Source of the DNA: an uncultured Bacteroidota bacterium
Lineage (GTDB): Bacteria; Bacteroidota; Bacteroidia; Chitinophagales; Chitinophagaceae
NCBI GenBank assembly: GCA_903853805.1
Contig: CAINUN010000067.1
Location: 39,539-103,538, forward strand
DNA: 64,000 nucleotides
Reading direction: 5' to 3'
Shown here in pieces: positions 32,235 through 41,893 of the stretch (positions are counted from its first letter, which is position 1; every line of letters starts with the position of its first letter). The translations under genes were made by a program, and so were the position numbers. The notes beneath the pieces are model-generated. The model had not been told where the DNA came from. It made no database searches and was given only the letters and a program-made list of their open reading frames with translations.

Positions 32235-34430
32235 TGGTGCCAATAATTCACATAATACGCGCACAATGCTATAAGAAAACCTGTTGCCTGATTTTTGCCG
32301 AATAAATACTGGTGTTTTGTCTTCAGAATTATCAATCATTAATTTCAATTCGCAGTAATCTTTTTCTGAAATCAATTCATTGATTTTTACTTCGCCAGTT
32401 GTTAGAAAGGTTACTAAATGTCCTTCAATTGTACTGCTTACTAAACCTCTTTCTTTTGCAATTTCTTCAATACTTTTTCCTTCCCGAAACATGCTAAGAC
32501 TTAAACTTTTAGTATCAACTTTTTCTTTTGGAATATCCGTATTAGTTTCAGGCAAATAGCGTGTTTGAGTTTGATGTTGTTCTAAAATACGCGTAATGTT
32601 TTGTCCTTCTTTCAAGCCATTGACAAGGTTAACAGATTGTTCAATTTCTTGCCTTTTTCTATGAATGTTAGCGAACAAAATCTGTAAGCTCTTCATGTAT
32701 TTCTTCGTCTTGGTTTTTACAATTGTTGCTTCATAATGTCCTTTCCATTTTGTAAAGAATTTTTCTTCCATTTCTTTTAAGAAATATGCTTGAGCGGCTA
32801 TAAGTCTATGCAATAACTTACCATAGTTGTCATTTTGAGATTCGGGCAAAAGCCTTTGAATTTGAACACTAAATTTCTCTCCAATTTCAAAGAGTTCCTG
32901 CATTGTTTTAACTATTTCAGAAGACCAACGAACGGCTTCCATCTGATGTGGCAAACGCATTGTGTTATAGCTTTCATGATGTTCGTGCATAAGACGCACA
33001 ATCTTTTCAAAATTGAAAGCTGACAACAATTTTAAACCTAAATATTGAAACTGTGACTGTTGCAACTCATACTTCAATTGTTCCAGCCCTAATTTGTTTT
33101 GACCATATCCAGCAATCTTCGTTTCGGTTTGAATGGCTGCAGCAGAAATAGGTGTTGAAAGCACCAATCCATTTAAAGAGGTAAGCCTACTTAGTGCCAC
33201 ATAAACCTGCCCGGGCGCAAAGGATTGTTCGGCATCAATCACTGCTTTTTCAAAAGTTAATCCTTGGCTTTTATGAATGGTGACCGCCCATGCCAATTTA
33301 ATTGGATATTGTGAGTAGGTACCCATCACATCCTCATCTAATTTGTCTTCTGATTCATTAAATTTGTAACGAATGTTTTTCCACTCTTCTTTCTCCAATC
33401 TCATTTCTTCATTGTCTCCCTTAAACTTTACAAAAATACCATCCTTATTGATTCTAGAAACCGAAGCAATTTTTCCATTGTAATAACGCCTGTTTTCCCC
33501 TTTATCATTTTTGATAAACATGATTTGAGCGCCTGTTTTCAATACTAATTTTTTATCGGCAGGCAATGCATGTTCATTGAAATCGCCATGAAGTTCGCCT
33601 TCAAATTCATAAGAATCTCCTTGTAGTCTTGCCAATGAACTTTGATTGACTTTGTCTGCTTTGAAGTTATGCGACGTAAGCATGATAATCCCATCTTCAG
33701 CCTCTGAATAAAAGTAAGGGTCATAGTATTTATTCAACAACGTAAGGTCTTCTTCGCTTACCGTGTTGTTTCTAATGTTATTGAGTAATTCAATGAATTT
33801 GTTATCGCTTTGACGATAAATAAATTCCAACTCGACGTAAACAGGTTGTGCCTCTTTCATCACTTTTGCATCGAAGAAGAAAAGGCTATTGTAATAAGCA
33901 CTTAAATGATGCCATTCCTCTTCTTTCACTACCGGCGGCAACTGAAATAAATCACCAATAAATAATACTTGAACACCTCCAAATGGTACGTCAAAACGCT
34001 TACGAACATGACGCAGTATGCCATCCATCGCGTCAAGCATATCTGCGCGCAACATAGATACTTCATCAATCACCAAGAGTTCTAGCTCGAAAATGATTCT
34101 TCTCCTTTCTTTATTTAGTTTAAGGTTATGAAGTAGTGTGTTGAGGTCTGTGCCATGCTCATTACTCATTTGAAAACCTCTACGACTTTCAGGAATAAAA
34201 TAACTGAAAGGCAATTGAAAAAAAGAATGAATCGTTACTCCGCCAGCATTCATAGCAGCTACGCCTGTGGGTGCCACAATTGCTGTTTTCTTTGTAGTTT
34301 TTTCAATGATGTATTTAAGAAAAGTAGTCTTACCTGTTCCTGCTTTCCCTGTAAGAAAAACAGGACGGTTGGTATGCATCACAAACGATGAGGCAATATC
34401 AAAAAGAGTAGTATCGGGTTGTTGGTTCAA
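32205..34430 (-). CDS. PIF1-like DNA helicase with C-terminal HTH
   Basis: A 741-residue superfamily 1 helicase read from TTG 34430 (N-terminus MNQQPDTTLFDIASSFV); the first in-frame ATG would be at residue 18. Walker A LTGKAGTGKTTFLKYI covers residues 26-41; Walker B is LLVIDEVSML. QSNFKADK-type motifs and the C-terminal KSQGLTFEKAVID with YVALSRLTSL identify the PIF1/RecD2-like clade. Residues about 655-705 form a helix-turn-helix region (EEIAKERGLVSSTIEGHL), the HTH_40-type domain found C-terminal to such helicases in Bacteroidota. These helicases unwind DNA 5'-3' in repair and replication. A TATCTTTA box lies 20 nt upstream. Confidence 0.88.
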   Translation of the reverse strand: MNQQPDTTLFDIASSFVMHTNRPVFLTGKAGTGKTTFLKYIIEKTTKKTAIVAPTGVAAMNAGGVTIHSFFQLPFSYFIPESRRGFQMSNEHGTDLNTLLHNLKLNKERRRIIFELELLVIDEVSMLRADMLDAMDGILRHVRKRFDVPFGGVQVLFIGDLFQLPPVVKEEEWHHLSAYYNSLFFFDAKVMKEAQPVYVELEFIYRQSDNKFIELLNNIRNNTVSEEDLTLLNKYYDPYFYSEAEDGIIMLTSHNFKADKVNQSSLARLQGDSYEFEGELHGDFNEHALPADKKLVLKTGAQIMFIKNDKGENRRYYNGKIASVSRINKDGIFVKFKGDNEEMRLEKEEWKNIRYKFNESEDKLDEDVMGTYSQYPIKLAWAVTIHKSQGLTFEKAVIDAEQSFAPGQVYVALSRLTSLNGLVLSTPISAAAIQTETKIAGYGQNKLGLEQLKYELQQSQFQYLGLKLLSAFNFEKIVRLMHEHHESYNTMRLPHQMEAVRWSSEIVKTMQELFEIGEKFSVQIQRLLPESQNDNYGKLLHRLIAAQAYFLKEMEEKFFTKWKGHYEATIVKTKTKKYMKSLQILFANIHRKRQEIEQSVNLVNGLKEGQNITRILEQHQTQTRYLPETNTDIPKEKVDTKSLSLSMFREGKSIEEIAKERGLVSSTIEGHLVTFLTTGEVKINELISEKDYCELKLMIDNSEDKTPVFIRQKSGNRFSYSIVRVLCELLAPLSSKRTYSV

Positions 34431-34482
34431 AAGAAAAATTGAATAGGTGCTAAAGATAAAATAGTTGATTAGCTACATCAAA

Positions 34483-34509
34483 AAAGCTTTGCAAAAAATG
34501 CAAAGCTTT
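34483..34509 (-). terminator. Intrinsic terminator of the TlpA-like gene
   Basis: A perfect 11-bp stem, AAAGCTTTGCA (34483-34493) with TGCAAAGCTTT (34499-34509), around an AAAAA loop, 17 nt past the stop at 34527. It also lies between that gene and the start of the helicase gene, so it insulates the two. Confidence 0.85.
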
Positions 34510-34526
34510 CATGTTTATATTGAATC

Positions 34527-35960
34527 TTATTTCAATTTCCCACTTCGCCTCATCTCGTTTATTTCAATTGCTTTAGGAATGGTGGTATAATCTAACTTCT
34601 TACCGCGAATAATTTTTCCTTCGTCAAGCAAGTAAATACTTGGTGTAGCTTGTACATCATAATACCTCCAATAAAGAGATTTACGTTCGGGGTCATAAAC
34701 GTTTATCCATTCTTCAGTTTTATATTTCTTAATAAAATCTTTCCATTTTTGTTCTTCTTTATCAACATTAAAAGCAATGACTTTTACGCCTCTTGCTTTC
34801 AGGTCAGCATCATACAACGAATCTAAGTGTGGCATTTCACCTTGACAATGTCCACAATCAGGGTCATAGAAAATGACTAGAGTGTATTTAGCTTTTACAC
34901 TATAAAGGTTAAGTTCTTTTTTGTTTAAATCAATACCAGTAAAATCTGATGCTTTTTTATTCATGATAGTAGGGGCAATTTCATTCGCTCGATCAATGAA
35001 TTTCTTCAAATCTTCTGTCCCTAACCAAGTTGCGATACCTTTCATGTAATAGTTCTCAACAAGGTAAACAAACACTTTGTCCATGCCCATCACTTTGCTT
35101 GTTTGCGCATTGGTACTCATCCAATTCAATGTGAATTTGAAAAGATCTTCAGTACCTTTCATTCTTGAAAGTAATGAGTCTGAATACATACATACAGTGT
35201 CCTCTTGCTGAATCAAAATTTTATTGAAATACTCTTCCAATTTCATCTCCAACAACGGCGTATGAATTAATCGGTCGTCTTTCATATTGAAGCCATCCCA
35301 ATAATGTGCTTTGTAATAGTAATAGCCAAAGTTAGAATCCACTTTACCATCTGGCAAATAGTGCTTTCCTTCTGGCACTTTGGGGGTTTCCATTGCTTTA
35401 AATATGGAAGTCAAAATTGAACCTTGATGATCGTTTGCGTACTTTTTTCGATAGGCAAGAAGCTCATCTGTTGCTGCTTGATATTTATCCCGAATGTCGG
35501 TGCTGTCTTTTGAAGTCTTCGATGCAGCGTAATCTTTTTGCCATTTCTGTTGTTTCTCTGCAAGCCCTTTTAAGAAGGATTGGTAAACAATGTAATCGGT
35601 ATTTTCTTGTGAGTTTTTATACTTGATTCCTTCAGGCAAATCTTTCATAGAAGCAACGATGCTAAAATCATCGCCATTGTTGAGCAAGAACTCAAAGTAG
35701 CTTGATTTATCCTGGGGTAAAATGATATAGATACCACCAGTAATTTTTTCTTTTTTCTCAAAAAATACTGTCTGATTTTTATCCAGTTTTGCAGAATCTA
35801 TTTTAAAGATAGTTGGTAATGATTTGCCATAGTAATACGCTAAGTAAACCAACGAATCATGCTTGTCGGTAAGCGTCACTTTTACCTTATAACCGTCTTT
35901 GGCAGTTGCTGCCATGGAAAGGAAAACAACAAAAGAGAAAAGGAGTTGGATTTTTTTCAT
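34527..35960 (-). CDS. TlpA-like thioredoxin-domain protein (DUF4369/DUF5106 type)
   Basis: ATG 35960 (MKKIQLLFSFVVFLSMAATA) begins a signal peptide; the frame upstream to 36023 only overlaps the recQ end region. The 477-residue protein has an N-terminal beta domain (about 25-115, DUF4369-like: YKVKVTLTDKHDSLVYLAYYYG), a helical middle (about 130-330, DUF5106-like) and a C-terminal thioredoxin fold with the redox site DCGHCQGEMPHL (CxxC) and the cis-Pro segment QATPSIYLL. It should act as a periplasmic thiol oxidoreductase in the style of TlpA/ResA. The substrate is unknown. Confidence 0.88.
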   Translation of the reverse strand: MKKIQLLFSFVVFLSMAATAKDGYKVKVTLTDKHDSLVYLAYYYGKSLPTIFKIDSAKLDKNQTVFFEKKEKITGGIYIILPQDKSSYFEFLLNNGDDFSIVASMKDLPEGIKYKNSQENTDYIVYQSFLKGLAEKQQKWQKDYAASKTSKDSTDIRDKYQAATDELLAYRKKYANDHQGSILTSIFKAMETPKVPEGKHYLPDGKVDSNFGYYYYKAHYWDGFNMKDDRLIHTPLLEMKLEEYFNKILIQQEDTVCMYSDSLLSRMKGTEDLFKFTLNWMSTNAQTSKVMGMDKVFVYLVENYYMKGIATWLGTEDLKKFIDRANEIAPTIMNKKASDFTGIDLNKKELNLYSVKAKYTLVIFYDPDCGHCQGEMPHLDSLYDADLKARGVKVIAFNVDKEEQKWKDFIKKYKTEEWINVYDPERKSLYWRYYDVQATPSIYLLDEGKIIRGKKLDYTTIPKAIEINEMRRSGKLK

Positions 35961-36019
35961 GCTCGAAAAATAATGTGGTGTGGCGAAATAGACTGCAAGT
36001 TTGCGCGCAAAGTGTCTTG

Positions 36020-37921
36020 TCAAAATGTTAAAAAGTTTCCGTCTTTATTTCTATTGATGCGATTGCTGTCCAATAAAAATCTTAGTGCTTCAGCAATTTC
36101 TTGTTTGTTGAACGCTGACAAAGCAACACAAATTTCAGAAAAAGACTGCACTTGTTTTTGTTGAAGATTGTTCAATATTTTAATAGCAATAGCATCAAAT
36201 GAATTTAAATCTTTTTTCTTTTGCGTTGCGCAATAATCACAATGCCCGCAATCTTCTCTTTTTTCTTCTCCAAAATAGTTCAAGAGAAATTTTTCTCTAC
36301 AATGGATTCCCTTCAACAAATCAATCATTGCATTTGTTCGATGAAGATGTTGCTGCTTCAGTTGGTCAATACGTTTTAAATCCAATTTCAAATATCGGCT
36401 ATCGGCTCGACGATGTTGAAAAAACAATTGCGTTCCCTCTTTGGGCGGTATGTATTCAAGCAAACCTATTTGATGTAATCGTTGAATGATTTGTTTCAAT
36501 GATTCCTGCTCATGTTTAAGGTGCTTGCTTAGTGCAAACAAATTCACACGTGTGGGGAAGTGAAAGATATTTCCATGAAGCCTCAACAAACCAGTAATTA
36601 TTCTTGCAAAATCAGGATGTAATTGAATAAAATCATCTAACTCATTCCTATTCACTAAAAACTCAATAGTGCTTGGTTGATACACCGCCTCTGACATTGA
36701 CCATAGTTCTTCTTGCTCTAAAATTTTCAAAGCATGTATTACTTCATTTGCTTTAAAATGAAAGCGATTAGAAAACTCATTGAGTGAAAATGGAAAGTAA
36801 GCATTCGGCTCCACTCCAATTGGCAATTGTAAATACTCGCATACACTTTGATACACTTGTTTCAAATAATGTTCTGTTGGAAATTTCAAAACGGTGCTTT
36901 CTTCTAATCTCTTTATGTCGTCGACATGAAACAAACTCAAAGCCTTTGAAGGCTTTCCATCCCTTCCCACTCTTCCCACTTCTTGATAGTAGGCTTCGGG
37001 GTTTTCAGGCGCATCGAAATGAACCACTAACCTCACATCAGCTTTGTCAATACCCATGCCAAATGCTGTGGTAGCAACCATGACTTTCACCTTCCCATTG
37101 GTCCATAATTCTTGTGCTTCTGCTCTCTTCTCCTTACTCATGCCAGCATGATAATAAATGGTGTATAATCCTTGGTCATTCAGGCTTTTTGAAAGCATCT
37201 CTGTTTGCTTTCTGCTTCGACAGTAAACGATAGAAGCTTCATGAATTTTATCGAGTGCTTCTAATGCATCACCAATTTTATTTTCACTATAACGGATATT
37301 ATAAAAAATGTTTTCTCTACTAAAACTTTGCTGTAAAACTTTGGGTTGATTTAGTTGAAGTTGTGAAATGATGTCTGACTTTACATCTTTTGTAGCCGAA
37401 GCTGTCAACGCCAAAAAAGGTGCTTTGGGATAATAGTCTCTCAGTTCGGCAATTTTTCGATACTCGGGTCTGAAATCATGCCCCCATTGCGAAATGCAGT
37501 GGGCTTCATCAACCGCAATAAAACTAATATTCAATAACTCAAGAAATTCTTTGAAATAGCTGCTTTGTAATCTTTCAGGCGAGAGATAAAGAAGTTTATA
37601 ACCCCCGTGAACTGCATTTTGCAAGGTTCTTTCCACTTCTTTAAAATGCATGCCAGCATGAACTAATTCAGCAGGAATATCTAAGGTTTTTAACCGATTC
37701 ACTTGGTCTTGCATCAAAGCAATCAAAGGAGAAACCACCAAGCAAAGACCGTCCATCATCAATGCTGGAATTTGATAACAAACAGATTTTCCAGCACCTG
37801 TTGGCAGCAATGCAAAACAATCTTTACCATCAAGAATGGTTTCGATGATTTCTTTTTGAAGCGGTCGAAAGGCTTCAAATCCCCAATGCTGTTTCAGTAA
37901 TTGTTCCGGTTGTGAAGGCAT
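36020..37921 (-). CDS. recQ: ATP-dependent DNA helicase RecQ
   Basis: 633 residues from ATG 37921; a TTG codon sits just before it. The A of the ATG is the last base of the preceding gene's TGA. LLPTGAGKSVCYQ (Walker A), VDEAHCISQWGHDFRPEYRK (DEAH), LTASATKD and YYQEVGRVGRDG mark RecQ; the zinc cluster is CREKFLLNYFGEEKREDCGHCDYC. A winged-helix domain follows, but there is no clear HRDC domain at the C-terminus, which ends in a short winged-helix-like segment. RecQ unwinds recombination intermediates and stalled forks. Translational coupling with the small upstream gene suggests a functional pair. Confidence 0.92.
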   Translation of the reverse strand: MPSQPEQLLKQHWGFEAFRPLQKEIIETILDGKDCFALLPTGAGKSVCYQIPALMMDGLCLVVSPLIALMQDQVNRLKTLDIPAELVHAGMHFKEVERTLQNAVHGGYKLLYLSPERLQSSYFKEFLELLNISFIAVDEAHCISQWGHDFRPEYRKIAELRDYYPKAPFLALTASATKDVKSDIISQLQLNQPKVLQQSFSRENIFYNIRYSENKIGDALEALDKIHEASIVYCRSRKQTEMLSKSLNDQGLYTIYYHAGMSKEKRAEAQELWTNGKVKVMVATTAFGMGIDKADVRLVVHFDAPENPEAYYQEVGRVGRDGKPSKALSLFHVDDIKRLEESTVLKFPTEHYLKQVYQSVCEYLQLPIGVEPNAYFPFSLNEFSNRFHFKANEVIHALKILEQEELWSMSEAVYQPSTIEFLVNRNELDDFIQLHPDFARIITGLLRLHGNIFHFPTRVNLFALSKHLKHEQESLKQIIQRLHQIGLLEYIPPKEGTQLFFQHRRADSRYLKLDLKRIDQLKQQHLHRTNAMIDLLKGIHCREKFLLNYFGEEKREDCGHCDYCATQKKKDLNSFDAIAIKILNNLQQKQVQSFSEICVALSAFNKQEIAEALRFLLDSNRINRNKDGNFLTF

Positions 37922-38382
37922 CAACCATAAATTTTATCCAGAAATACAGGCTTCATGCCATAGTTCCACAAATGTGTTTTTATTTCAGTTCGTTTCATCA
38001 ATTCATCAAGACTCAAGGTTAGCAGCCACGATGCACCATTAAACCGACTCACTTGGTGGGGCATAAATTGAGCTATAATACCCAATCGGCTTGGTTCGAT
38101 ACCAAATAAAACAACTTGTTTCGGTGCTACAAGGTCTCTTAAATGATGCCAAGCAATTTCTTCTTCATCGTTTAAAATCAGCATCTGGATCTGATCTTCA
38201 CTCAGTTTACAAGCAGCCAGTATTTTCTGTAATTGCTTGCCAACTTCACTATTGGCTTCAAAAGGAGTAGAAATGACTAGGACTTGCCTTTTCTGAAGAT
38301 TATGTTTTTCGGGGCTTTGCCAAAAGGCATCCCAACGGTTATAAACTATCGGAGTATTAATGATGTCGGGAAATGATTCCAT
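37921..38382 (-). CDS. Small protein of unknown function, coupled to recQ
   Basis: A 153-residue cytosolic protein (MESFPDIINTPIVYNRWDAF). It has alternating strand/helix blocks: RQVLVISTPF, QIQMLILNDEEEIAW, PKQVVLFGIEPSRLGI, SWLLTLSLDELM. This Rossmann-like pattern brings to mind a polymerase psi-subunit or uracil-glycosylase-like fold, but no catalytic motif is evident and I do not assign a family. It is translationally coupled to recQ (shared TGATG), hinting at a role in DNA maintenance. Confidence 0.55.
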   Translation of the reverse strand: MESFPDIINTPIVYNRWDAFWQSPEKHNLQKRQVLVISTPFEANSEVGKQLQKILAACKLSEDQIQMLILNDEEEIAWHHLRDLVAPKQVVLFGIEPSRLGIIAQFMPHQVSRFNGASWLLTLSLDELMKRTEIKTHLWNYGMKPVFLDKIYG

Positions 38383-38479
38383 GCAATGATTATTATCAGT
38401 ATTACAATCAGCAGGCGCTTTGCCTTTTTTTTGTTTCTTTGCGAAATTAAATCAAAAGGTTTTTTCATAACAGACAATT

Positions 38480-39547
38480 ATGAGCGTAGCAATAACAGGC
38501 ATAAAGACGAATAAAGTTTCTCAAAGCCGCATCCAACAACTTGACCACAACAATATCCAATTTGGGAAACTTTATTCCGACCACATGCTCGTAGCACACT
38601 ACGAAAATGGTAAGTGGGCTGCTCCAGAAATTGTGCCTTTTGCCAACATGAATTTGAGCCCTGCTACAACTTTCTTTCATTATGGTCAAGCCATTTTTGA
38701 AGGAGTAAAAGCCTACAAAGACCCTAACGGTAACCCTCTCATTTTTCGTCCACAAGATAATTGGAAGCGCATGAATCGCTCAGCTGTACGCATGGCAATG
38801 CCCGAAGTTTCCGAAGCACTTTTTGTGGAAGGCATGAAAGAATTGATTGCTTTAGATAAAGATTGGATTCCTACGGCTGACGGTACGTCGCTCTACATCC
38901 GTCCATTTATGATGGCAACCGATGAATTTATTGGCGTAAAACCTGCTGAGAAATTCACTTTTATGATTATTACTAGCCCGGCAGGTCCTTATTATGCCAA
39001 GCCAGTAAAAATATTTGTTCAAGACGATTACGTGCGCGCATTCCCAGGTGGCATTGGTTTCACCAAAGCCGCAGGCAACTATGGTGCAAGCATGTATCCT
39101 ACCATGAAAATCAAAGAAATGGGCTATGACCAAATTCTTTGGACCGATGGTTTTGAACATAAATATGTTCAAGAAATAGGTACTATGAATGTGTTTTTTG
39201 TGATTGATGGCAAAGCTATTACACCTAATACTAGTGATACTATTCTTGCAGGTGTTAGCCGCGACAGCGTCATCATTTTGCTTCGTGAAAAAGGAATAAC
39301 TGTTGAAGAACGTCCTTTAAGCATTGACGAGATTGTGGCTGCTTGGAAAAACGGCAAACTAACCGAAGCATTTGGAACCGGCACAGCAGCTTCCGTAGCT
39401 CCGATTGCCGAACTTACTTATAAAGAAAACCACATCATCCTACCTCCAGTAGAAGAATGGAAACTCACCAATTGGCTCAAACAAGAACTTGGCGACATTC
39501 GCTACGGACGCAAACCCGACACGCACGGGTGGATTAATAAAGCCTAG
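38480..39547 (+). CDS. ilvE: Branched-chain amino acid aminotransferase
   Basis: A 355-residue fold-type IV PLP enzyme that catalyses the final step of Val/Leu/Ile synthesis and the first of their breakdown. The PLP lysine is K196 in FTKAAGNYG; the WTDGFEHKYVQEIGTMNVFF and GTGTAASVAPI segments are characteristic of class II BCATs. The N-terminal part FHYGQAIFEGVKAY is canonical. It is monocistronic. Downstream is a 218-nt convergent gap with no strong hairpin; it contains an isolated TACCTTTG, probably by chance. Confidence 0.94.
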   Translation: MSVAITGIKTNKVSQSRIQQLDHNNIQFGKLYSDHMLVAHYENGKWAAPEIVPFANMNLSPATTFFHYGQAIFEGVKAYKDPNGNPLIFRPQDNWKRMNRSAVRMAMPEVSEALFVEGMKELIALDKDWIPTADGTSLYIRPFMMATDEFIGVKPAEKFTFMIITSPAGPYYAKPVKIFVQDDYVRAFPGGIGFTKAAGNYGASMYPTMKIKEMGYDQILWTDGFEHKYVQEIGTMNVFFVIDGKAITPNTSDTILAGVSRDSVIILLREKGITVEERPLSIDEIVAAWKNGKLTEAFGTGTAASVAPIAELTYKENHIILPPVEEWKLTNWLKQELGDIRYGRKPDTHGWINKA

Positions 39548-39765
39548 TTTTATAGACAGAAAATAAACAGGATTCATTAAGGAATTAAGGCAGAAGCAGT
39601 TATATTGGTCAATTACCTTTGCTTATAACTATGGCTTTTTGCTTCAAAGCTATCTAAGTATTGGGCTAGACAAATATGCCTTTCCCGCAAACTAATTTTG
39701 TTTCTTTCTACTCTTACTTATTGAAGGCTTCTAAAACACAGAAAACTTCATAATCTATAGCAAAA

Positions 39766-40593
39766 TCAATCCAAAGAAATCAACGAGCTCAATGGATAGC
39801 GAAGATTGGCATAGCCCATCATGTCTATTTTCACGCTACCCACTGAAATAGGGCTTTCGGCCCGAACGGGAATATGGTTGGGGTCATCGGATACCCAAAG
39901 AGTCATGTTTTCACCGCCTTCAAAAATAGAACCTTTAATAAGCAAGGGACTAAGCTTGATGGCATTAAAAGTCCCGTACTTAGTCTTAATTTTTTCTTTT
40001 CCTAAGAAGCGGATATACATATTGTAAACTTGCTCGTCGAGGAACATACTAAAGGGTATTTTATCGCCTACAGCAAATGAATTATAATTAAGGTTTCGGG
40101 CATAATAAATAGCATTGATAACATCAAAAACACCGGGTTGAATTTTAAATCGTTTGTTATCGCAAATAGCCGTGTTGCTTTTATCATCAAAGGTCACTTC
40201 TTCATGGTGTAAAAAATCGCCTTCAATAATGTTGCGTACAAACTTTAAAGGATGAAAATTATCTACTGTAAAATAACTTTCATAGCGATCGCGAACTTTA
40301 AAAATCCAATCATAACGTCGGTTGGTATATCCTTCAGCCACCACATGATAGGCGTCATTATTGTCAAATTTTTCGCGAGTGGTTTTAAAAACGGCAGTTC
40401 CTGCATTAAGATACATACCAATGACACTATAAAACACATTGTAGGTAATTTTTTCCCCATGTTGAAAAGCGGGATCAGTCATCAACACGCATTTTTGTTG
40501 TGCATTTATAGATGAATAAAACAACATCAAGTAAATAGTTCCTAATGCGAGCTTAGTGTTTATTGTTTTAAACGCATGACTAATAAAGTTCAT
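39766..40593 (-). CDS. Exported DUF3108 protein
   Basis: ATG 40593 (MNFISHAFKTINTKLALG) is preferred over 40623. The 275-residue protein has an N-terminal hydrophobic export segment (LALGTIYLMLFYSSINAQQ) and a DUF3108 lipocalin/LolA-like beta fold: FQHGEKITYNVFYSVIGMYLNAGTAVF, IPFSMFLDEQVYNMYIRFLG and NHIPVRAESPISVGSVKIDM. The family is periplasmic or outer-membrane associated and uncharacterised. It stands alone, convergent with ilvE. Confidence 0.85.
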   Translation of the reverse strand: MNFISHAFKTINTKLALGTIYLMLFYSSINAQQKCVLMTDPAFQHGEKITYNVFYSVIGMYLNAGTAVFKTTREKFDNNDAYHVVAEGYTNRRYDWIFKVRDRYESYFTVDNFHPLKFVRNIIEGDFLHHEEVTFDDKSNTAICDNKRFKIQPGVFDVINAIYYARNLNYNSFAVGDKIPFSMFLDEQVYNMYIRFLGKEKIKTKYGTFNAIKLSPLLIKGSIFEGGENMTLWVSDDPNHIPVRAESPISVGSVKIDMMGYANLRYPLSSLISLD

Positions 40594-40709
40594 TGAAGTA
40601 AATTGATTTACTAAAGTAGGCAATAATTGCTCCAGAATATTTTTCAGCCAATTTTTCCGAAGGAAGAAGTTTAGAAGGCGTCTTATCTTTAGCGCGTAAA
40701 ACTAATTTC

Positions 40710-41471
40710 ATGCAAAAAACCATCCTAGTAACGGGTGCAACTTCAGGCTTTGGAAATGCAATTGCACGTTTATTTGCCAAAAACAACTTTAAGGTCATAA
40801 TAACAGGTCGTCGTGCAGACAGATTGCAAACTTTAAAAGAAGAACTAGAGCAACAATATTCAGTGCCAGTCATTACGCTACAATTTGATGTGCGTAATCG
40901 TAAAGCAACAGAACAAGCTATAGCTAGCCTTCATGATAAAGTGGAACGCATTGATATTTTAGTGAATAATGCCGGCTTAGCATCCGGTCTTTCAACTATT
41001 GATGATGGCGATGTAGATGATTGGGATTTGATGATTGACACCAATGTAAAAGGACTTTTGTATGTTACCAAACAAGTAGTTCCTTTTATGAAAAAACAAG
41101 GCAGCGGACATATTTTCAATCTCGGTTCTACAGCAGGGAAATTGGTGTATAAAAACGGCAATGTTTATTGTGCAACAAAGTATGCTGTTGATGCACTAAC
41201 ACAAGCCATGCGAATTGATTTATTGGTGCATAAAATCAAAGTCACAAGCATCAATCCTGGTATGGCTGAAACTGAATTTTCATTAGTTCGTTTTAAAGGT
41301 GATGATGAAAAAGCGAAGAAAGTTTACCAAGACATTACCCCATTACAAGCAGAAGATATTGCCAACACAGTTTATTACTGCGCCACATTGCCAAATCATG
41401 TGTGCATCAACGATTTGACCATTACTTGCACAGAGCAAGCCAATGGTATTTACTCTATCAAGAACATTTAA
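40710..41471 (+). CDS. Short-chain dehydrogenase/reductase
   Basis: A 253-residue Rossmann-fold SDR. The cofactor loop TGATSGFG is at 8-15, NNAG near 88-91 and the catalytic YCATK near 152-156 with the preceding Ser. It is closest in style to YdfG-type serine/3-hydroxy acid dehydrogenases that use NADP (ITGRRADRLQTL contains the Arg that favours NADP). It is the first gene of a six-gene rightward operon, with the thioesterase ATG just 2 nt after its stop. A near-consensus TATCTTTA box lies about 22 nt upstream. Confidence 0.9.
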   Translation: MQKTILVTGATSGFGNAIARLFAKNNFKVIITGRRADRLQTLKEELEQQYSVPVITLQFDVRNRKATEQAIASLHDKVERIDILVNNAGLASGLSTIDDGDVDDWDLMIDTNVKGLLYVTKQVVPFMKKQGSGHIFNLGSTAGKLVYKNGNVYCATKYAVDALTQAMRIDLLVHKIKVTSINPGMAETEFSLVRFKGDDEKAKKVYQDITPLQAEDIANTVYYCATLPNHVCINDLTITCTEQANGIYSIKNI

Positions 41472-41473
41472 GA

Positions 41474-41893
41474 ATGTACTCTGCAACAACAAAAATTCGT
41501 GTACGCTATGGTGAAACCGACCAAATGGGTTTTCTTTATTATGGCTTCTATGCATTGTATTATGAAGTGGGAAGAGCCGAAGCCATTCGCGATTTGGGAT
41601 TAACCTATAAAGAGTTAGAAGAGATGGGTGTGATGATGCCTGTAGTAGAAATGCACGCTCATTATTATCGTCCTGCTTTGTATGATGATTTGATTACAGT
41701 AAAAACCATCGTGAAAGAACTACAGGATGCTCCTAAAATTCAATTTCATTCTGAGCTCTACAATGAAAAAGGGGAGCTATTGAATAAGGGAGTGACTACC
41801 TTAGTCTTTGTTGATGCTAAAGAGAAAAAGAAAGTCTCCATGCCTCAACAACTTAAAAATTGTTTACAACCCTATTTTGAAAAAGAAAATTAA
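41474..41893 (+). CDS. Acyl-CoA thioesterase (4HBT, YbgC-like)
   Basis: ATG 41474 follows the SDR stop by 2 nt; the longer frame from 41402 lies inside the SDR gene. The 139-residue hotdog-fold protein starts with the catalytic segment VRYGETDQMGFLYYGFYALYYEVGRAEAIR, which matches the 4HBT active-site helix (Asp in ETDQMG). YbgC-type enzymes hydrolyse short acyl-CoAs, and some are linked to envelope function. The stop overlaps the cinA start by 1 nt (TAATG). Confidence 0.9.
   Translation: MYSATTKIRVRYGETDQMGFLYYGFYALYYEVGRAEAIRDLGLTYKELEEMGVMMPVVEMHAHYYRPALYDDLITVKTIVKELQDAPKIQFHSELYNEKGELLNKGVTTLVFVDAKEKKKVSMPQQLKNCLQPYFEKEN

Noticed and set aside
39614..39621. Promoter (TACCTTTG) for a small RNA between ilvE and the DUF3108 gene
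   Set aside because: No upstream element, hairpin or conserved follow-on; motifs of this type are expected dozens of times by chance in 64 kb of A/T-rich DNA.
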